Part shown: in pieces, positions 20,901 through 32,170 of the stretch | How positions within the stretch are numbered: position 1 is the first letter of the stretch | How the letters are laid out: each line of letters begins with the position of its first letter | NCBI GenBank assembly: GCA_963575745.1 | Contig: CAUYUJ010015511.1 | Coordinates: 60,001 to 124,000, forward strand | Origin: Prorocentrum cordatum | Lineage: Eukaryota; Sar; Dinophyceae; Prorocentrales; Prorocentraceae | Direction: 5' to 3' | DNA length: 64,000 bases | Position numbers and translations under genes: made by a program | Notes under the pieces: model-generated | Database searches by the model: none | Told to the model about the DNA's origin: nothing | Seen by the model: only the letters and a program-made list of their open reading frames with translations

Positions 20901-20950
<50 letters not shown>
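20455..20950 (+). repeat. (CT)n microsatellite with interruptions
   Basis: About 500 nt of CT blocks broken by A and T, bounding the retroelement fragment on its 5' side. Confidence 0.95.
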
Positions 20951-20952
<2 letters not shown>

Positions 20953-21620
20953 CCCTCCACTTTCGCGCGGCCCCCTCTCCCTTGAGGGAGAGGTCGCGGC
21001 CGAGGGGCCAGAGCTCTCTGGCGATGAGATCTGCTGAGCTCTTGGCCGCTTTGGCGCACGGGCGCTTGGCGGGCAGTGCAGTTATAGTGCGTCGCTTCTG
21101 CGGCGCTCGCCGTCTGTCGTCCTCCCCATCCGCTTCTCTGGAGTCGCGGATTGCCCTCCGCGCGTCAAGTGGCGCTCGCGCTCGTGAACTTTGCTTTTCC
21201 CCAATCTCGTCCTCTGCTCCTTCCCTTTATTTCTGTCTCGGCCATGGCTCCTCGTGCCATCGGGCGTTTCCTCTGCGCTGCGCGGCGTGTCTGCGCGCGA
21301 GGCGGCGGGGGGGCCCATGGCGCTGCGCGCGCGCTGGCAGAGAGTACCAATGCCATTGATTAATTGATTCATTGATTCATTAGTTCAGTCACTCCGCTTC
21401 AGAACAGCCCCAAGGGGCCCCCAGGATCGCCCTGACGGACCGAGACTTTCTCAAAGGGCCCCAGACAGCCCAGGTGGCCCCCAAGTCGGCCTGAAAACTG
21501 CCTCAAGAGACCCCGAAGAGAGCTCGCTCGGGGCCCTGCATTAGTACGGCGACGGTCAGAACATCCATATACACATATACATCTACACCAACATCTACAT
21601 CAACATATACATATACATTT
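20951..21620. other. No gene seen; degenerate GGCCCC repeat and ATACAT tract
   Basis: GC-rich sequence without a convincing frame. About 21400-21540 contains a degenerate repeat of the 'AAGNGGCCCC' type that recurs across the window; about 21565-21620 is an ATACAT-type microsatellite. Confidence 0.6.
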
Positions 21621-22079
21621 TTATTTGAACAGCATGGGCGCCAGTCGAAGGCGCCGCTGTAGCTTCAGAGCCCCCGCCGAGAGGAGGAGCGCGACCCCAT
21701 GGCCCGCCGGGAAACGAAGACGCAAGCCGAGGCGACGAGGACCCAGGAACCAGGGCGGCCCCAGGACAGGAACCCGAGACGGCCCAGGACCCCAGGCGGA
21801 GGAGAGGAGGACGAGGCGGGCCCCGCGGCGCTCGCCGCTCGAGGGCCCCCGCTCGAGGAGGAGCGGCGGCCCCGAGGGCGCCCGCCGCCGCTCCGCCGCC
21901 CGCCGCCGCCCCCGCGCCGCCGCCGAGCGAGCGCCCCGGCAGAGGCACAGATGGCGGCGGAGCGCCGCTCGGGCCTGCGACCGCTGGCGCGAGCCCCGGC
22001 CGCCCGCAGGAGGCCGGCCCGCCGCGCCCGGCGAATCCGACGTCGTCGGATGCAGCAGCCACGTCGGCGCCCACCGCCC

Positions 22080-23330
22080 ACGACGCTCGCTAGCTTCAGG
22101 TTGCAGATGTGTAGCGCTGGCGCCGCCTGACCCCGCCGACCGTTGAGCTCGGGCCGCTTGATCAAGCCGTGTATCCCCACCTCGTGGCCCACGAAGAACC
22201 TGCCGTCCACGATGGGCGCGCCCTCGTCCCTGCGCTGCCCATTGAGGACGTGGTCGACATGGTCGCGCGCGAGGTCGGGGTCCTCGAGCATAAGCTTCTC
22301 CTCCTCGTCGACCTCCAGGTGGAACGAGCACGCGTCGCAGCGCAGCAAGCCGCAGGCGTGGCAGAAAGCCGCGTGGACGCACACGTCCCCGCAGTACCAG
22401 CACTCGATGTCCGTGCGCATTCGGAGCCAATTGCGCGTAGCCCGATCGAGATGAAGGGCCTCCAGCTCCTGCCCACAATCAGGGCACGGCGGCAGCCCAA
22501 TGTCGACGTATCGCAGCAGAGCTGCCCGCGCCAGCCCCCCCAGCTCCCTCGGATACGCAAAGTCCGCCATGTCCGCCGTCCTGGGCGAGACCGCCTCGCC
22601 AGGCCCCTCGGACCAGGCACCAGGCCCGTCTCCAGACTCCGACGCGCCCAGCGACACCTCCGAGAGAGGCGCCGTCGCGAACGTGGTGGCCTCGGAGGCA
22701 GGCGCCGCGAGACCAGGAACCCCGTGGCCGAGAACGGGTCCAGGGACACGAACACATCCGTCAGCAGAAGCACGAGGAACAACAGCGGCACCAGCGCGAG
22801 GACCGTCTCCAGGAAGCTCCGCGCCTTCAGGCGGACCCGCACCAGCAGCAGCACGAACACCAGGAGGAAGAGGTGGGTCGGCACGAGCTGCCGCAGACCC
22901 GGCACGAACACACCCATCCACAGCATCACAGAGATCGGCGTCGTCACCCGCACGGAAGGCATCTCCACGAGGTACAGCGCCTTCAGGAAGAAGGCCATCA
23001 GCAGGAACATCGCCTTCAGGAAGAGAGCCCTCAACAGGAACAGCAGGAACAACTCCGCGAGGTGCAGCGCCTTCAGGAACAGCTCCCTCCCGTCCCCCCG
23101 CGTCGACGCCCAGGCCCTCGAGGACGGCCTCCTCCGCCGACTGGGGCGCGATAGCATCGTAGTCGCAGACGTAGCCGCCGTCGCACTGGTAGCCGCAGTC
23201 GTACGGGTAACCGAAGAGGGAGAAGTCCAGCGCCGCCTGACGGCTCACCGCGAGCAGCAAGCGGCGTCTGGCGCGGCGCTGCGCCTTAGAGCGGGGGCGC
23301 TCGCCCCACAGGGGCGCCTCACCGCACGGC
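22080..23330 (-). CDS. Multi-pass membrane protein with zinc-ribbon-like C-terminus, unknown
   Basis: Read on the minus strand: an N-terminal part ([19 protein letters not shown], then [20 protein letters not shown]), a strongly hydrophobic block ([67 protein letters not shown]) and a cysteine-rich C-terminus ([51 protein letters not shown]). Four C-x-x-C pairs suggest zinc binding. The membrane block is in a different frame from its flanks: the first change sits at a run of six G near 23096, the second near 22690, so single-base errors or short introns are likely. I do not recognise the family. Downstream of about 22080 the reading becomes arginine/alanine-rich and may be untranslated. Confidence 0.45.
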
Positions 23331-23489
23331 ATCGGAGGCATGGGCGCGCCCTCCGCCAGGAGGGGCCGCGGCGCCCAGCCCAGGGCCCCCCGAGCGGGCG
23401 GGGGGGCACACGTTACACCATGGCGCAGCACGATGCGCCCGCGGAAGCTTGGCGCCGCGGCCGTCGGACCCCTGAGCAAATGTGCGACG

Positions 23490-23532
23490 CTATACATATA
23501 CATATGCATATGCATAGACATGTACATATACG

Positions 23533-23593
<61 letters not shown>

Positions 23594-23653
23594 GTACATA
23601 TGCATGTGCACATACATATGCATATGCATATACATATACATATACATATACAC

Positions 23654-23705
<52 letters not shown>

Positions 23706-24043
23706 GTATACATACACATATACTTATACATATACATATAAATACACAAACACATATACATATACACATACATATACATTTACGTATCCAGATACCTACA
23801 CACATACATCTATAACACACATGCATACAATCATGCATGCATGTATACATACATGCATAGAAACATGCATGCATACATACATACATGCATTCACGCATGC
23901 ATGCATGCAGACAGACAGACCGACCGACAGACAGACCTACGATCATGCAAACATACTTGATTATCTATATATATATAATATATATTTATATAATATAATA
24001 TAATAATATAATGTATGTATATATAATACACACATATCTATAA

Positions 24044-24075
<32 letters not shown>
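23490..24075. repeat. (CATATA)n, (CATGCATA)n and (TA)n microsatellites
   Basis: Hexanucleotide ATACAT/CATATA repeats fill 23490-23790, degenerate CATGCATA repeats 23820-23930, and TA-rich sequence 23960-24075. Long Met/Tyr or His/Ile frames here are repeat artefacts. Confidence 0.95.
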
Positions 24076-24077
<2 letters not shown>

Positions 24078-24117
24078 GCTGGCCTCCGGCCAGTGCCGCC
24101 GATCTGGGGCGCTCCGG

Positions 24118-24235
24118 ATAATGATGATGATGATGATGATGATAACGATGATGATGATGATGATGAGGAGGAAGAGGAGGAGGAAGAGGAGGAGGATGAG
24201 GAGGATGGTGGTGGTGGTGACAATGATAATGACGA
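24118..24235. repeat. (GAT)n / (GAG)n triplet repeat
   Basis: Perfect and interrupted GAT and GAG triplets with no gene context. Confidence 0.95.
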
Positions 24236-24249
24236 TGCTTATCATGTTA

Positions 24250-24770
24250 ATGTCCATGGGGCCATCTTGGGCGTCTTGGACCGATCGTTCTGTGATTCGG
24301 GGCTTTCTTGGGCCGCCTTGAGGATCTCCCGTGGCTCTGTTGGCCCGTCTAGGGCCTCTGATGGGCTCGAAAAAGTGATGCGGGAACATTCTGGGGGCCC
24401 CAGAAGGCGCGTGGGGAGCCTCAAGAGATTTGAGACCTTGGGGTCCGGGCCCATTAAGAGTCCTCAGGCTTGCGGACTGAGGCTCAGGGGATTGAGCAAG
24501 GGACCTGGGGAAGCCGCTTGGGTGTCGTTTTGGGGCCTCTTGGGGCCTCGTTCGGGCCTCTTGGGGGCCTCCTGGGGCCTTCTTGGGGGCCTGTGGCCCC
24601 TCCCGCCCCCGAGCACTGAATGCGTCGGGAATGGCGTCCCCGCCTCCCCCCTTCCAGAGCCTCCTGGGGGCTTGTTGGGGGCCTGAGGACCCGTCGTCCC
24701 CGAGCACCAAATGCGTCGGGAATGGCGCCCCTCCCCCCCCTTGCAGAGCGAAGCTTGAGCGAGCTCAAGT
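24250..24770. repeat. Degenerate TTGGGGCC-type repeat with a ~93-bp duplication
   Basis: Many short variants of TCTTGGGGCCTC follow one another. Within it, a stretch beginning CGAGCAC and containing AATGCGTCGGGAATGGCG occurs twice, about 93 bp apart (about 24607 and 24700). The same degenerate repeat, in either orientation, recurs at 21.4, 25.4, 38.5-39.06, 41.2-41.5 and 46.9 kb. Confidence 0.75.
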
Positions 24771-25360
24771 CCACGCTCTCAGAAACTCTCACCCCGGATC
24801 GGCGGATATACGCATACCTATACAGATGTGTAGATCCTCCCGGCCTCGGCCAGGAGGGCCTGGAGGGCATGTGCACCATGCCGGGGCAAAGGCATGGCCC
24901 TGGCCAGGCACCGCGGCGTACAGGTGCTGGCCCGCGGGGGCCTCGGTCGCAGCAGCGAGGGCCGAACGTGTTTTTTATGCAGCTGCCTGCGGCAAGCTCC
25001 GCCACCGTGCCAGCGCAGCACTCTTTGTGGCCACGCTTCGGGCACCGCCCCAGGGAACCCTCTCGATCCGATTCGTCCTCCGTTCTGGCCAGCTCGAGCG
25101 GATTCGACTCCGATGTATCGACGATCCGCTGCTGCCCGATGCTTGCATGGCGTTGCTTTGCATCCTGGTGCAGCCGATCCGATGCGATTTCGATCGACTC
25201 CTTGGCGATGCCCCCCCGATCAGACGCACGTTCGGTTCGATCTGAATTCCCGATTTGATGCTGACTGATCCTGCCACCCTGGAGGCCGTGAGATAGGACA
25301 CTTTTCGTCTCTATTCCCCGAGGGAATCTCACAGGATCTGCCTGGGCCGTCGTGGGATTA
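24771..25360. other. No gene recognised
   Basis: GC-rich sequence; no frame on either strand reads convincingly as protein. A short GATCCG/CGATC-rich part lies near 25060-25250. Confidence 0.4.
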
Positions 25361-25541
25361 GGTGATTTGGGGCCCTCTTGGACCGTCTTGAGACTTTCTT
25401 GGGCCGTCTTGGCGCCTTCTTGGACCGTCTTGGGCCTTTCTTTGTCGTCTGGGGAGACTCTTGGGGCTCCCTCGGGGCCTCCTGGGGCCCTCTTTGGTCA
25501 TCCTGGGACGCTCTCGTGAACTGCCCTGTCACCCTGTCACC
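25361..25541. repeat. Degenerate 'gaccgtcttgggcc' repeat next to the gap
   Basis: Variants of GACCGTCTTGG and GGGGCCTCTTGG follow in tandem right up to the assembly gap. Confidence 0.75.
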
Positions 25542-25641
25542 NNNNNNNNNNNNNNNNNNNNNNNNNNNNNNNNNNNNNNNNNNNNNNNNNNNNNNNNNNN
25601 NNNNNNNNNNNNNNNNNNNNNNNNNNNNNNNNNNNNNNNNN
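25542..25641. other. Assembly gap (100 N)
   Basis: Exactly 100 unknown bases. To its right begins the second retroelement copy, broken inside its RT region; to its left is an unrelated repeat. The join across the gap is not supported by sequence. Confidence 1.
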
Positions 25642-27770
25642 CTACGGTAGGCCGGCGCTTCCCACGCATGCATCCACACGGAAAGAACCGAGAGAAGTCG
25701 TTGGTCCGTCGGGAGTTCCCCTCGGCCTTTTCGGAGGCGCGGGTTTGGCACGTGCAGGAGGGGCTCGGGGATGGTGCCAGTGCGTTGCATAGCACGTAAG
25801 ACGCTGGCGAAGAGGCGAAGGATGTCGTCGGGTAACTCCTTAGCCTCCTTAGTTGTCCAGCCGTCGAGTCCCCCCGCGCGGCGCGGTGAACGGGTGCGAA
25901 TGAAGTGATGAGTTGGTCGTCGGTGAGGTGGAAAGGGGCTGCTGGTGATGGCGTAGGCAGCTCTTGTCGGTATTCGTCGTAGAAGTCCGCCCACTTCGGC
26001 ATAGCTTCGGCGTCATGGCCCGCGCGAGCGCGGTACCTGCCCGACCATGAGCTTAAGCATGTCTTTGGTGTTGGCAACAATAGCGTCGGCGGGGAGGGCG
26101 TCGGGAACCTGGGCAGGTGGTGGGCCACGAGTGTGGCCGTCGTCGTTGTCCGTGTCGAGCGAACTACCGTCGCTGGGGCTGAAGCCGCCGGCGTCGGTGT
26201 CGGCGTCACTATCGTCCGTGCTAGCTTGGTCAGGGTTGAAGGCGGTGGTGTCGCAGTGGAGCTGTGCATCGTCGGGAGTGGTAGGCGTGAGGAGATACGC
26301 CGTGGGCGAGCAGTCGGCAGCCCGTGCGTATATGGCCGCCTTTCGCCCGCTTGGCTCGCGGACACCCTCAGCCCAGATCTTGATGCGTTCAGCTTTGGCT
26401 CGGTTTGCACGTCGCGCCGGCTCCGAGTCTAGGTTTTGGATCAGACGATCTAGGTGCTCTCCGCGTGGTGCTGGCACGTCGGGGGCCCAGGCGCCAGGAA
26501 AGGCCAGGAGGGCCGTGGGGCGCAACTTGTGGCAGAGAAGGCGGGCCGCGGTCCACGTGCAGTCGATGCGTTGCGCCAGGTGCGGCGGGATAGCACGGCA
26601 GTCCATGTGATGGTGCTGTCCGATGAAGCGAAGCTCGCAAAGTTGCCGATGGAGCTTGCGAAGGCGGTTCATGTGAATCGTGGAAGCTCCGTAGGTGGGA
26701 AAGGCGCGGGGGACGGCGGGCCGCTCCTCGAACGTGGGTGTGAGCCCGTGCATGGTAGGGGCCGTCTTTTTTGGGTGGTCTGGCGGTGGGGGCGGCAGGT
26801 CCCGCAGCCGGGTGAGATGGTACTCATGGCTGGCCTCGTTTGCCAGGGCGAACATGCGTCCCACATCGTCGCGTGTGTCAGCCTGCTCCATGCGGTCGTG
26901 GTATCGTCCTGCGATGAGGGTCCCTAATGCCTGAAGTTCGTGGTCCTCATGAGCTCCGTCGTTTGGAGGGTAAGGCGTGGGGGCCAGAAGGCGTGGGGCC
27001 GTGTGATCGAGGCGGCTAAGGTCGAGTGTGACCTGCAGGCCAACATGGGACTTCGCTGGCAAGTCACGCAGATAGCAGAAGTCGGTGACAAGGGATCGCG
27101 CAGCTTGGTTGGCGATGATATAATCGATGCGCGAAGTGCGGGGCACTTGGTGACGCGGTCCCAGTCAGGGATATTGCCATATGTGTGCATGGTGTGGTCT
27201 GGTGTGCCTTCAGCGACGTTAAACCATCCGTGCTGCATCATGTGCAGCAGATGTGGATTGTCGTCGATGTTCGTGTTGGCGTCCATGCAAATGAAATGCG
27301 GGGCTGAGCCGACCCTCGCGGCGGCGCAATCAGCGAGCCGAAACAAATCGGTGCTGTCCCCTCCAGCGACCCCGTAGAGGCTCGCAATGTAGACCCCAGC
27401 GGGACCGTGGTTGTTTCGTCGCCGCCTGCGGCGGTGCTGGGTGCAGAGCGGGAGGAAGGCCTCGTGCCATCGTTTCTTGGCCTGGAGGGTGGCGATACAG
27501 GTCGCAATGTCGTCGACGGTGGAGTCGACGATGGCGTCCTTAGAGAGGATGGCGACCCCACCCGAGGCGCCGGTGTTGCCCTCAACCGTGTGGTCCGTGC
27601 CACCGTGAGCAGCTTTGCGCTGAGCACGCGCCAGATCCAGGTCAGGTCCCAGACTGGCCTGGTATCCTCCGTGGTGTGGATTGGCGGCGTTGGTAGCGAT
27701 GGCTTGCCTGGTAGGCTTGGCATGTCGGGTCTCATGCAGTGCTATGACTGCGGCGTTGTGGTCGACACCT
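25642..27770 (-). mobile_element. Second, inverted, partial copy of the large retroelement
   Basis: It corresponds to about 13128-15552 of the first copy with high identity. On the minus strand it starts at LGVDHNAAVIALHETRHA, immediately after a (CT)n-TAG junction, so it lacks the first part of the endonuclease and everything upstream. It runs through the endonuclease (AGVYIASLYGVAGGDSTDLF, ICMDANTNIDDNPH, SRIDYIIANQAARS) and linker (DAGGFSPSDGSSLD) into the first part of the RT (GGLDGWTTKEAKELPDD, LLSVLSVWMHAWEAP) before the gap. Relative to copy 1 it lacks the A-rich insert and T tract and keeps TGG where copy 1 has TGA. It has its own damage: a deletion of about 20 bp at the MVDTWEPILG position and a one-base loss near 25915. 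Confidence 0.9.
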
Positions 27771-27797
27771 AGAGAGAGAGAGAGAGAGAGAGAAACC

Positions 27798-27828
<31 letters not shown>

Positions 27829-27939
27829 AGAAAGGATGAGAAGATGAGAGAGAGACGAAAGAGAGAGAGGAGAGAGAGAGGGAAAAGATGAGAGAAATGC
27901 GATTTGAGAGGGATAGATAGGGAGAGAGAGAGTAGAGAG

Positions 27940-27988
<49 letters not shown>

Positions 27989-28028
27989 CGCGAGCGCGAG
28001 CGCGAGCGCGAGCGCGAGCGAGCGAGCG

Positions 28029-28104
<76 letters not shown>
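27771..28104. repeat. (GA)n microsatellite at the 5' break of the second copy
   Basis: Long GA blocks with a GCGCGAGC patch near 27985-28030. On the element's strand it reads (CT)n followed by CTCTAG and then endonuclease coding sequence. Confidence 0.95.
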
Positions 28105-28105
<1 letters not shown>

Positions 28106-28264
28106 CATGCGGCAGCGGTCCAGCGATGCAGCGGTCACGATGTGAGATACTTTCGTGTCCATCTCGGTGACCTGACGGAAAGAGGCAGGGGGGTGGGTTC
28201 TGGGGGTGGGGGTGGGGGGGCGGGGTTGGGGCGGGTGGGGGGTGGCGTGATGGGGGTGGCGGGG

Positions 28265-28295
<31 letters not shown>

Positions 28296-28650
28296 GGCGG
28301 GCGGGGTGATGGAATAACTGCACCATGGCGTCATTTGTCAAAGAATGAGGCTCTCGCTGGAGACATCCACGAACATTGACATATTTAGTGAGCTACCTAA
28401 TCCAACCAGCCTCCATGGTGCCTAAGTGGTGCATGGGGGCTTCATCTGCCAACCCCCTCTGCCCCTTCGGGGAGCACCCCCCCCCTGGGCCTGGGCGGGG
28501 AAGGGGGGCGGTTGGGGCGTCCAGGATTGCCCAAGACGGTTCCCAGAGGTCCTCAGGTATCCCAACGTCGTCGTCGTCGTCGTCGTCGTCGTCTTCGGGC
28601 GTTGGCTGGCCGTCGCTCGGATCGGCATTGTGCACGCAGTTGGGCCCGTG
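28105..28650. repeat. G-rich tracts and (TCG)n; no gene
   Basis: GGGTGGGG-type sequence (28187-28260), a G run of about 30 (28264-28293) and (TCG)n near 28563-28595. No convincing coding frame. Confidence 0.8.
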
Positions 28651-28945
28651 CCGTGCTTTAGGGATGTTTCAGGGGCCGTGCTTTAGGGATGTTTTACGGG
28701 GCTGTGTTTTACATTAGGGATGTTTCAAGGGCCGTGCTTTAGGGATGTTTCAGGGGGCCGTGCTTTAGGGACGTTTTAGGGGCTGTGTGTTACCTGCATG
28801 TTTCACGGGCCGTGCTTTAGGGATGTTTCAGGGCCCGTGCATTAGGACTGTTTTGGGGGCTGTGTTTTTATCTTAGGGATGTTTCAGGGCAGTGTGTTGG
28901 GGATGTTTCAGGGGTCGTGCATTAGGGATGCCTTAAGGGCGGTGC
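28649..28945. repeat. Tandem minisatellite containing TTTAGGG
   Basis: About ten degenerate units of roughly 27-30 bp built on GCCGTGCTTTAGGGATGTTT. Each good unit contains the 7-mer TTTAGGG. It ends in a (GT)n tract (28946-28991). Confidence 0.85.
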
Positions 28946-28992
<47 letters not shown>

Positions 28993-29339
28993 CTTTTCCT
29001 ACCTTAGAGATGTTGCAGGGGCCGACAGCAAATGCCGACAGCAAATGATGCCTCAACCTAGCGTCCAAGATTACCCGATATGCACAAATACCGCCTCTCC
29101 AAATTTGCCATGGGCCGTGAGGCCATGGACCAGGAGGCGCCGAAGGAGCAATCATCTTGCAAAAACCGGAAAGAAAACCAATGTGCGTTACGTTCTCGCC
29201 TGTTCGCTTTCGATTGCCATCCGAGGCATCCAAGAAATGCCCAATGGATATCCCGATGGATTCCGAGAGGCAGCCAAGCGGTCTCTGGCCCTTTTGGTGG
29301 CCCTCCTCATCCATCCTCATACTCCTCATCATCAGTAAC

Positions 29340-29428
29340 ACCCCCCTCGTCCTACTTACCATCCGCTTCCTTCATCCCTCATCCATCTATCTATCATCCC
29401 CTTCGCAACCTCCTCGCCCTCCTCTTCA

Positions 29429-29462
<34 letters not shown>

Positions 29463-29550
29463 CCCCCCCCCCCACCTCCCCCCCTCGTCCTGCGAACGGT
29501 TCGGCTGCCCCCCCCCCCCCCCCCCCCCCCCCCCTTGCTCTTGCACTTCC
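29340..29550. repeat. C-run and (CCT)-type low-complexity
   Basis: Pyrimidine-rich sequence with C runs of 20 or more at about 29430-29475 and 29508-29534. No gene. Confidence 0.9.
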
Positions 29551-29620
29551 CTCGCCACCTCAACTCGCATGGGCGTCGTTTCGGGATGGGATGGTGGAGA
29601 CGCGCGAAGCGTCGATAATA
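29551..29620 (+). repeat. Dispersed ~70-bp repeat, copy 1
   Basis: It contains CACCTCAACTC, TCGTTTC, GGATGGG and GACGCGCGAAGCGTC, matching 39271-39345 over its length and 35028-35062 in its core. The GCG-AA-GCG core can pair as a short hairpin. Confidence 0.65.
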
Positions 29621-29657
29621 TGACGTATCTGCCAAAATGAAGCTCCCGCTCGAGACG

Positions 29658-31561
29658 TCAACTAAAACGGCGCCTACAGTTTTCAATCCATGCCACATTG
29701 CGCCCGTCCACGAGCTGGCCGATGCTGATGGTCACCTTGCCCTCGCCACGCTGCTTAACCTGCCTGCGCTGCTTGTCAGTGCCCACCTCCTCGAGCGTGG
29801 CCGTGCTGCCTTTGATGGCAACGAGCTTGAACGTGTCCTTGCTGCCCTTGCTCTCGTCGCTGTCCTTCATCTTCAGCTCGAGCTCGGAGCCGATTTGGAC
29901 GCCGCGCTGCTCGAGGATCTCAGGTCCAACGCCTTCGCCGCCGAACTGCACCATGGAGCTGCCCGTCGCCCGCGCAACCGCGGACGTCTCCTTGTGCGAC
30001 CACGGCAGGGCGCTATTCCTGAGCTCAGGGCCCGCGTCGAACGCCGCCTGAATAAAGCTCGCCGCCGCCTCCTCAATGCGGTTGCAGATCGGGCGGCCCT
30101 TCGCCTTCTTGTTGTGCGCGAACATGACCGCTGCCACCTCGAAGTCGTCCCTGATCTTGAGCTTCTTGGAGGGCGGGGTCGAGCTCTTGTACAGCCGCTC
30201 ACGGCCCGTGCGGATGTAGGTGACAATCTAGGTGGCAAGGCCCTTCTTCGAGCCGACGATTGCTGCGACATCCGTGCTTGTGAAAAGCCCGGAGAAACTA
30301 CCCCTGACGGCGTGTTCTGGCGCTACCATCATCGCTTTGAGTACAGCGAACATATACTCAGGCCCTTGACTGAACGGCGTGGCGGCTGAGAATTTGAAAG
30401 TGCTGCCGCGAATATTCCGCCTCCACTTGAACGTGTTGCTCCAAGTGTCGAGGTCGTTCAAATGCGCTGGCGGGTCGCCGCCGCTGCAAGCCTTCACGAA
30501 ATGACACGCGCCCACGGCTTGACCAGCCATGCGGTGCGACTGCTGCTCGATCGATCGCGCAATCCTCTCCCAGCATGGCTCGCCCGGCGATTTCTGGTTG
30601 GCGGTTGCGCGACTGTGAATGCGCTTCACCACCTGCAGCTTCGAGGCAGCCTGTTCCCCGTGCCCTGCGTTTTCGGGAGCCTGGATAAAGTCTGGCAGCT
30701 GGGGGCGCGCCTGTTCCACCTGGCGCCTGGTCACCACCCAGGCCATCCCATCTTCCAGCGGAGACCTGTGGGCTGGAAACCTCTGCTTGATCTTCTCGGC
30801 CGCAAGCTTCGAGTCAGTGGAGAAAGTGTCGCCCAACGTAGTAAGAGATCCATGCCTGGGCGAAATGACCTGCCACCGCCTCGACCGCCTGCCCCTCCCC
30901 CCACGCCCGACTCCTCGAAGAAGGGGGGCGTCGTGCACTCCAGCGTTGTCGTCGTCGCCGTCGTCGTAGTTTTCGTCGTCGACGTCGTCGTCGTTGTCTT
31001 CGCGCCAGCCGAGGCCGCCGACCGCGAAGCGCGATTAACTTCGCGCTCCGAGGCGCCCTTGCGCATGGGGACTGGCCGAGGCAATGCGGCCGAGCACTTC
31101 GACCCCGCTATCCTAACGCAACGGTGGCCCGCGACCGTGCGGGGCGAGCTCACGGAGAAGATCTTGACCTCATGGTCGATCAGAGGCGCGAGGTGCCCGT
31201 CGCTGTCGGCGACCAGCTTCAAGTTGGAATCCATCATCTTCTTGCCCTGCGGGCCGCCAGGCCGCTCGAACGCAATCGCCGTCGGGGCCCTCGGGCCCCG
31301 GCCCGCCTGACAAATCCGCTGAATGAGAACGTGCGCATCTGGAACTTCAATCCCAATGCCGTTCCTGTTGTCGCAATGAACGCCGACTTCTTTGCAATCG
31401 TGAACTTCCTTGACCGCAAGATCATTGGCCAACAACTGTTCCATCATGTCGTGGGACTTCGCTTTCAATGCCTCGCAGTCGCCATCTCTGAACTTTGCGA
31501 TCGTCTCATTGTGGTGGGGAGCGACCTTCGCCAAGCTCGCCTGCAGAGTCGGGTGGTCCAT
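29658..31561 (-). pseudogene. Minus-strand coding region, unknown protein, one frameshift and one stop
   Basis: It begins at ATG 31559-31561 (MDHPTLQASLAKVAPHHNET) and reads naturally through DLAVKEVHDCKEVGVHCDNR and MMDSNLKLVADSDGHLAPLI to a threonine/serine run encoded by a triplet repeat (30945-31005). The frame then shifts near 30900 and continues (SKLAAEKIKQRFPAHRSPLE, NDLDTWSNTFKWRRNIRGST, SGLFTSTDVAAIVGSKKGLA). An in-frame TAG at about 30227-30229 interrupts it; the same frame goes on (IVTYIRTGRERLYKSSTPPS, ELELKMKDSDESKGSKDTFK) to a stop at 29658. It spans about 630 codons with no clear intron, which suggests a retrocopy or relic. No family recognised. A CAG-to-TAG change would explain the stop. 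Confidence 0.5.
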
Positions 31562-32170
31562 GGCGGATCATGCACTTGCGTCAGCGCTGGCGTGCACACC
31601 TGCGCACAAAATCACACGGGCGCGAAGTTTGATCAGAAATGGCCGCGGAAATAATAACAAATGCGAGCAACAACTGGAAGTATGTGAACAAGATCGGAAA
31701 ATATGTGTGCGCATATGGTCACAGCCGCATCGCATGCTGCTCTGGCGAACCTACTTAGTAGACTTGGCCACCGTGGTTATGAACTCAGATCTGTTCTACC
31801 ATTGAAATATATGCAAACATATTTGGACCATGATCCCTAAGCCCGATAAGAAGGATGGTAAGGGTGTTATGCTTGTTCGCTCGTTTACGCTAAGATGGTT
31901 CGTACAACAGCTCGGAGGAAAGGTCACGTGCCTAAGGTCGCTATCACCATGGGCCTGTTTACAACCACGGCCCGCAACATGTACATTGTATACGTATATA
32001 TATATATACAGCTTGCAGCACTTGCAACAACTTACCATGTGTGTATAATAAAGCAATTATATCATAGTATACATGATTATATGAAACGCAAACGCTTAGC
32101 AAAACACACATCGATCCCAGTGGCGGGTAGCCGGTGGGAATATGGCCCCAGTCGACGGGGAATTGGATAT
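31562..32170. other. No gene; AT-rich spacer
   Basis: More AT-rich than its surroundings, with TATATA near 31997-32008. No coding frame of note. It separates two minus-strand coding regions and would be upstream of the 31561 start. Confidence 0.5.

Noticed and set aside
19207-20950. Serine/leucine-rich frames of 100-390 codons
   Set aside because: They are produced by the (CT)n tracts; only the minus-strand stretch between the tracts reads as protein.
23490-23815. Long open frames of Met/Tyr/Val or His/Ile/Cys
   Set aside because: They are translations of an ATACAT-type microsatellite in several frames and carry no protein signal.
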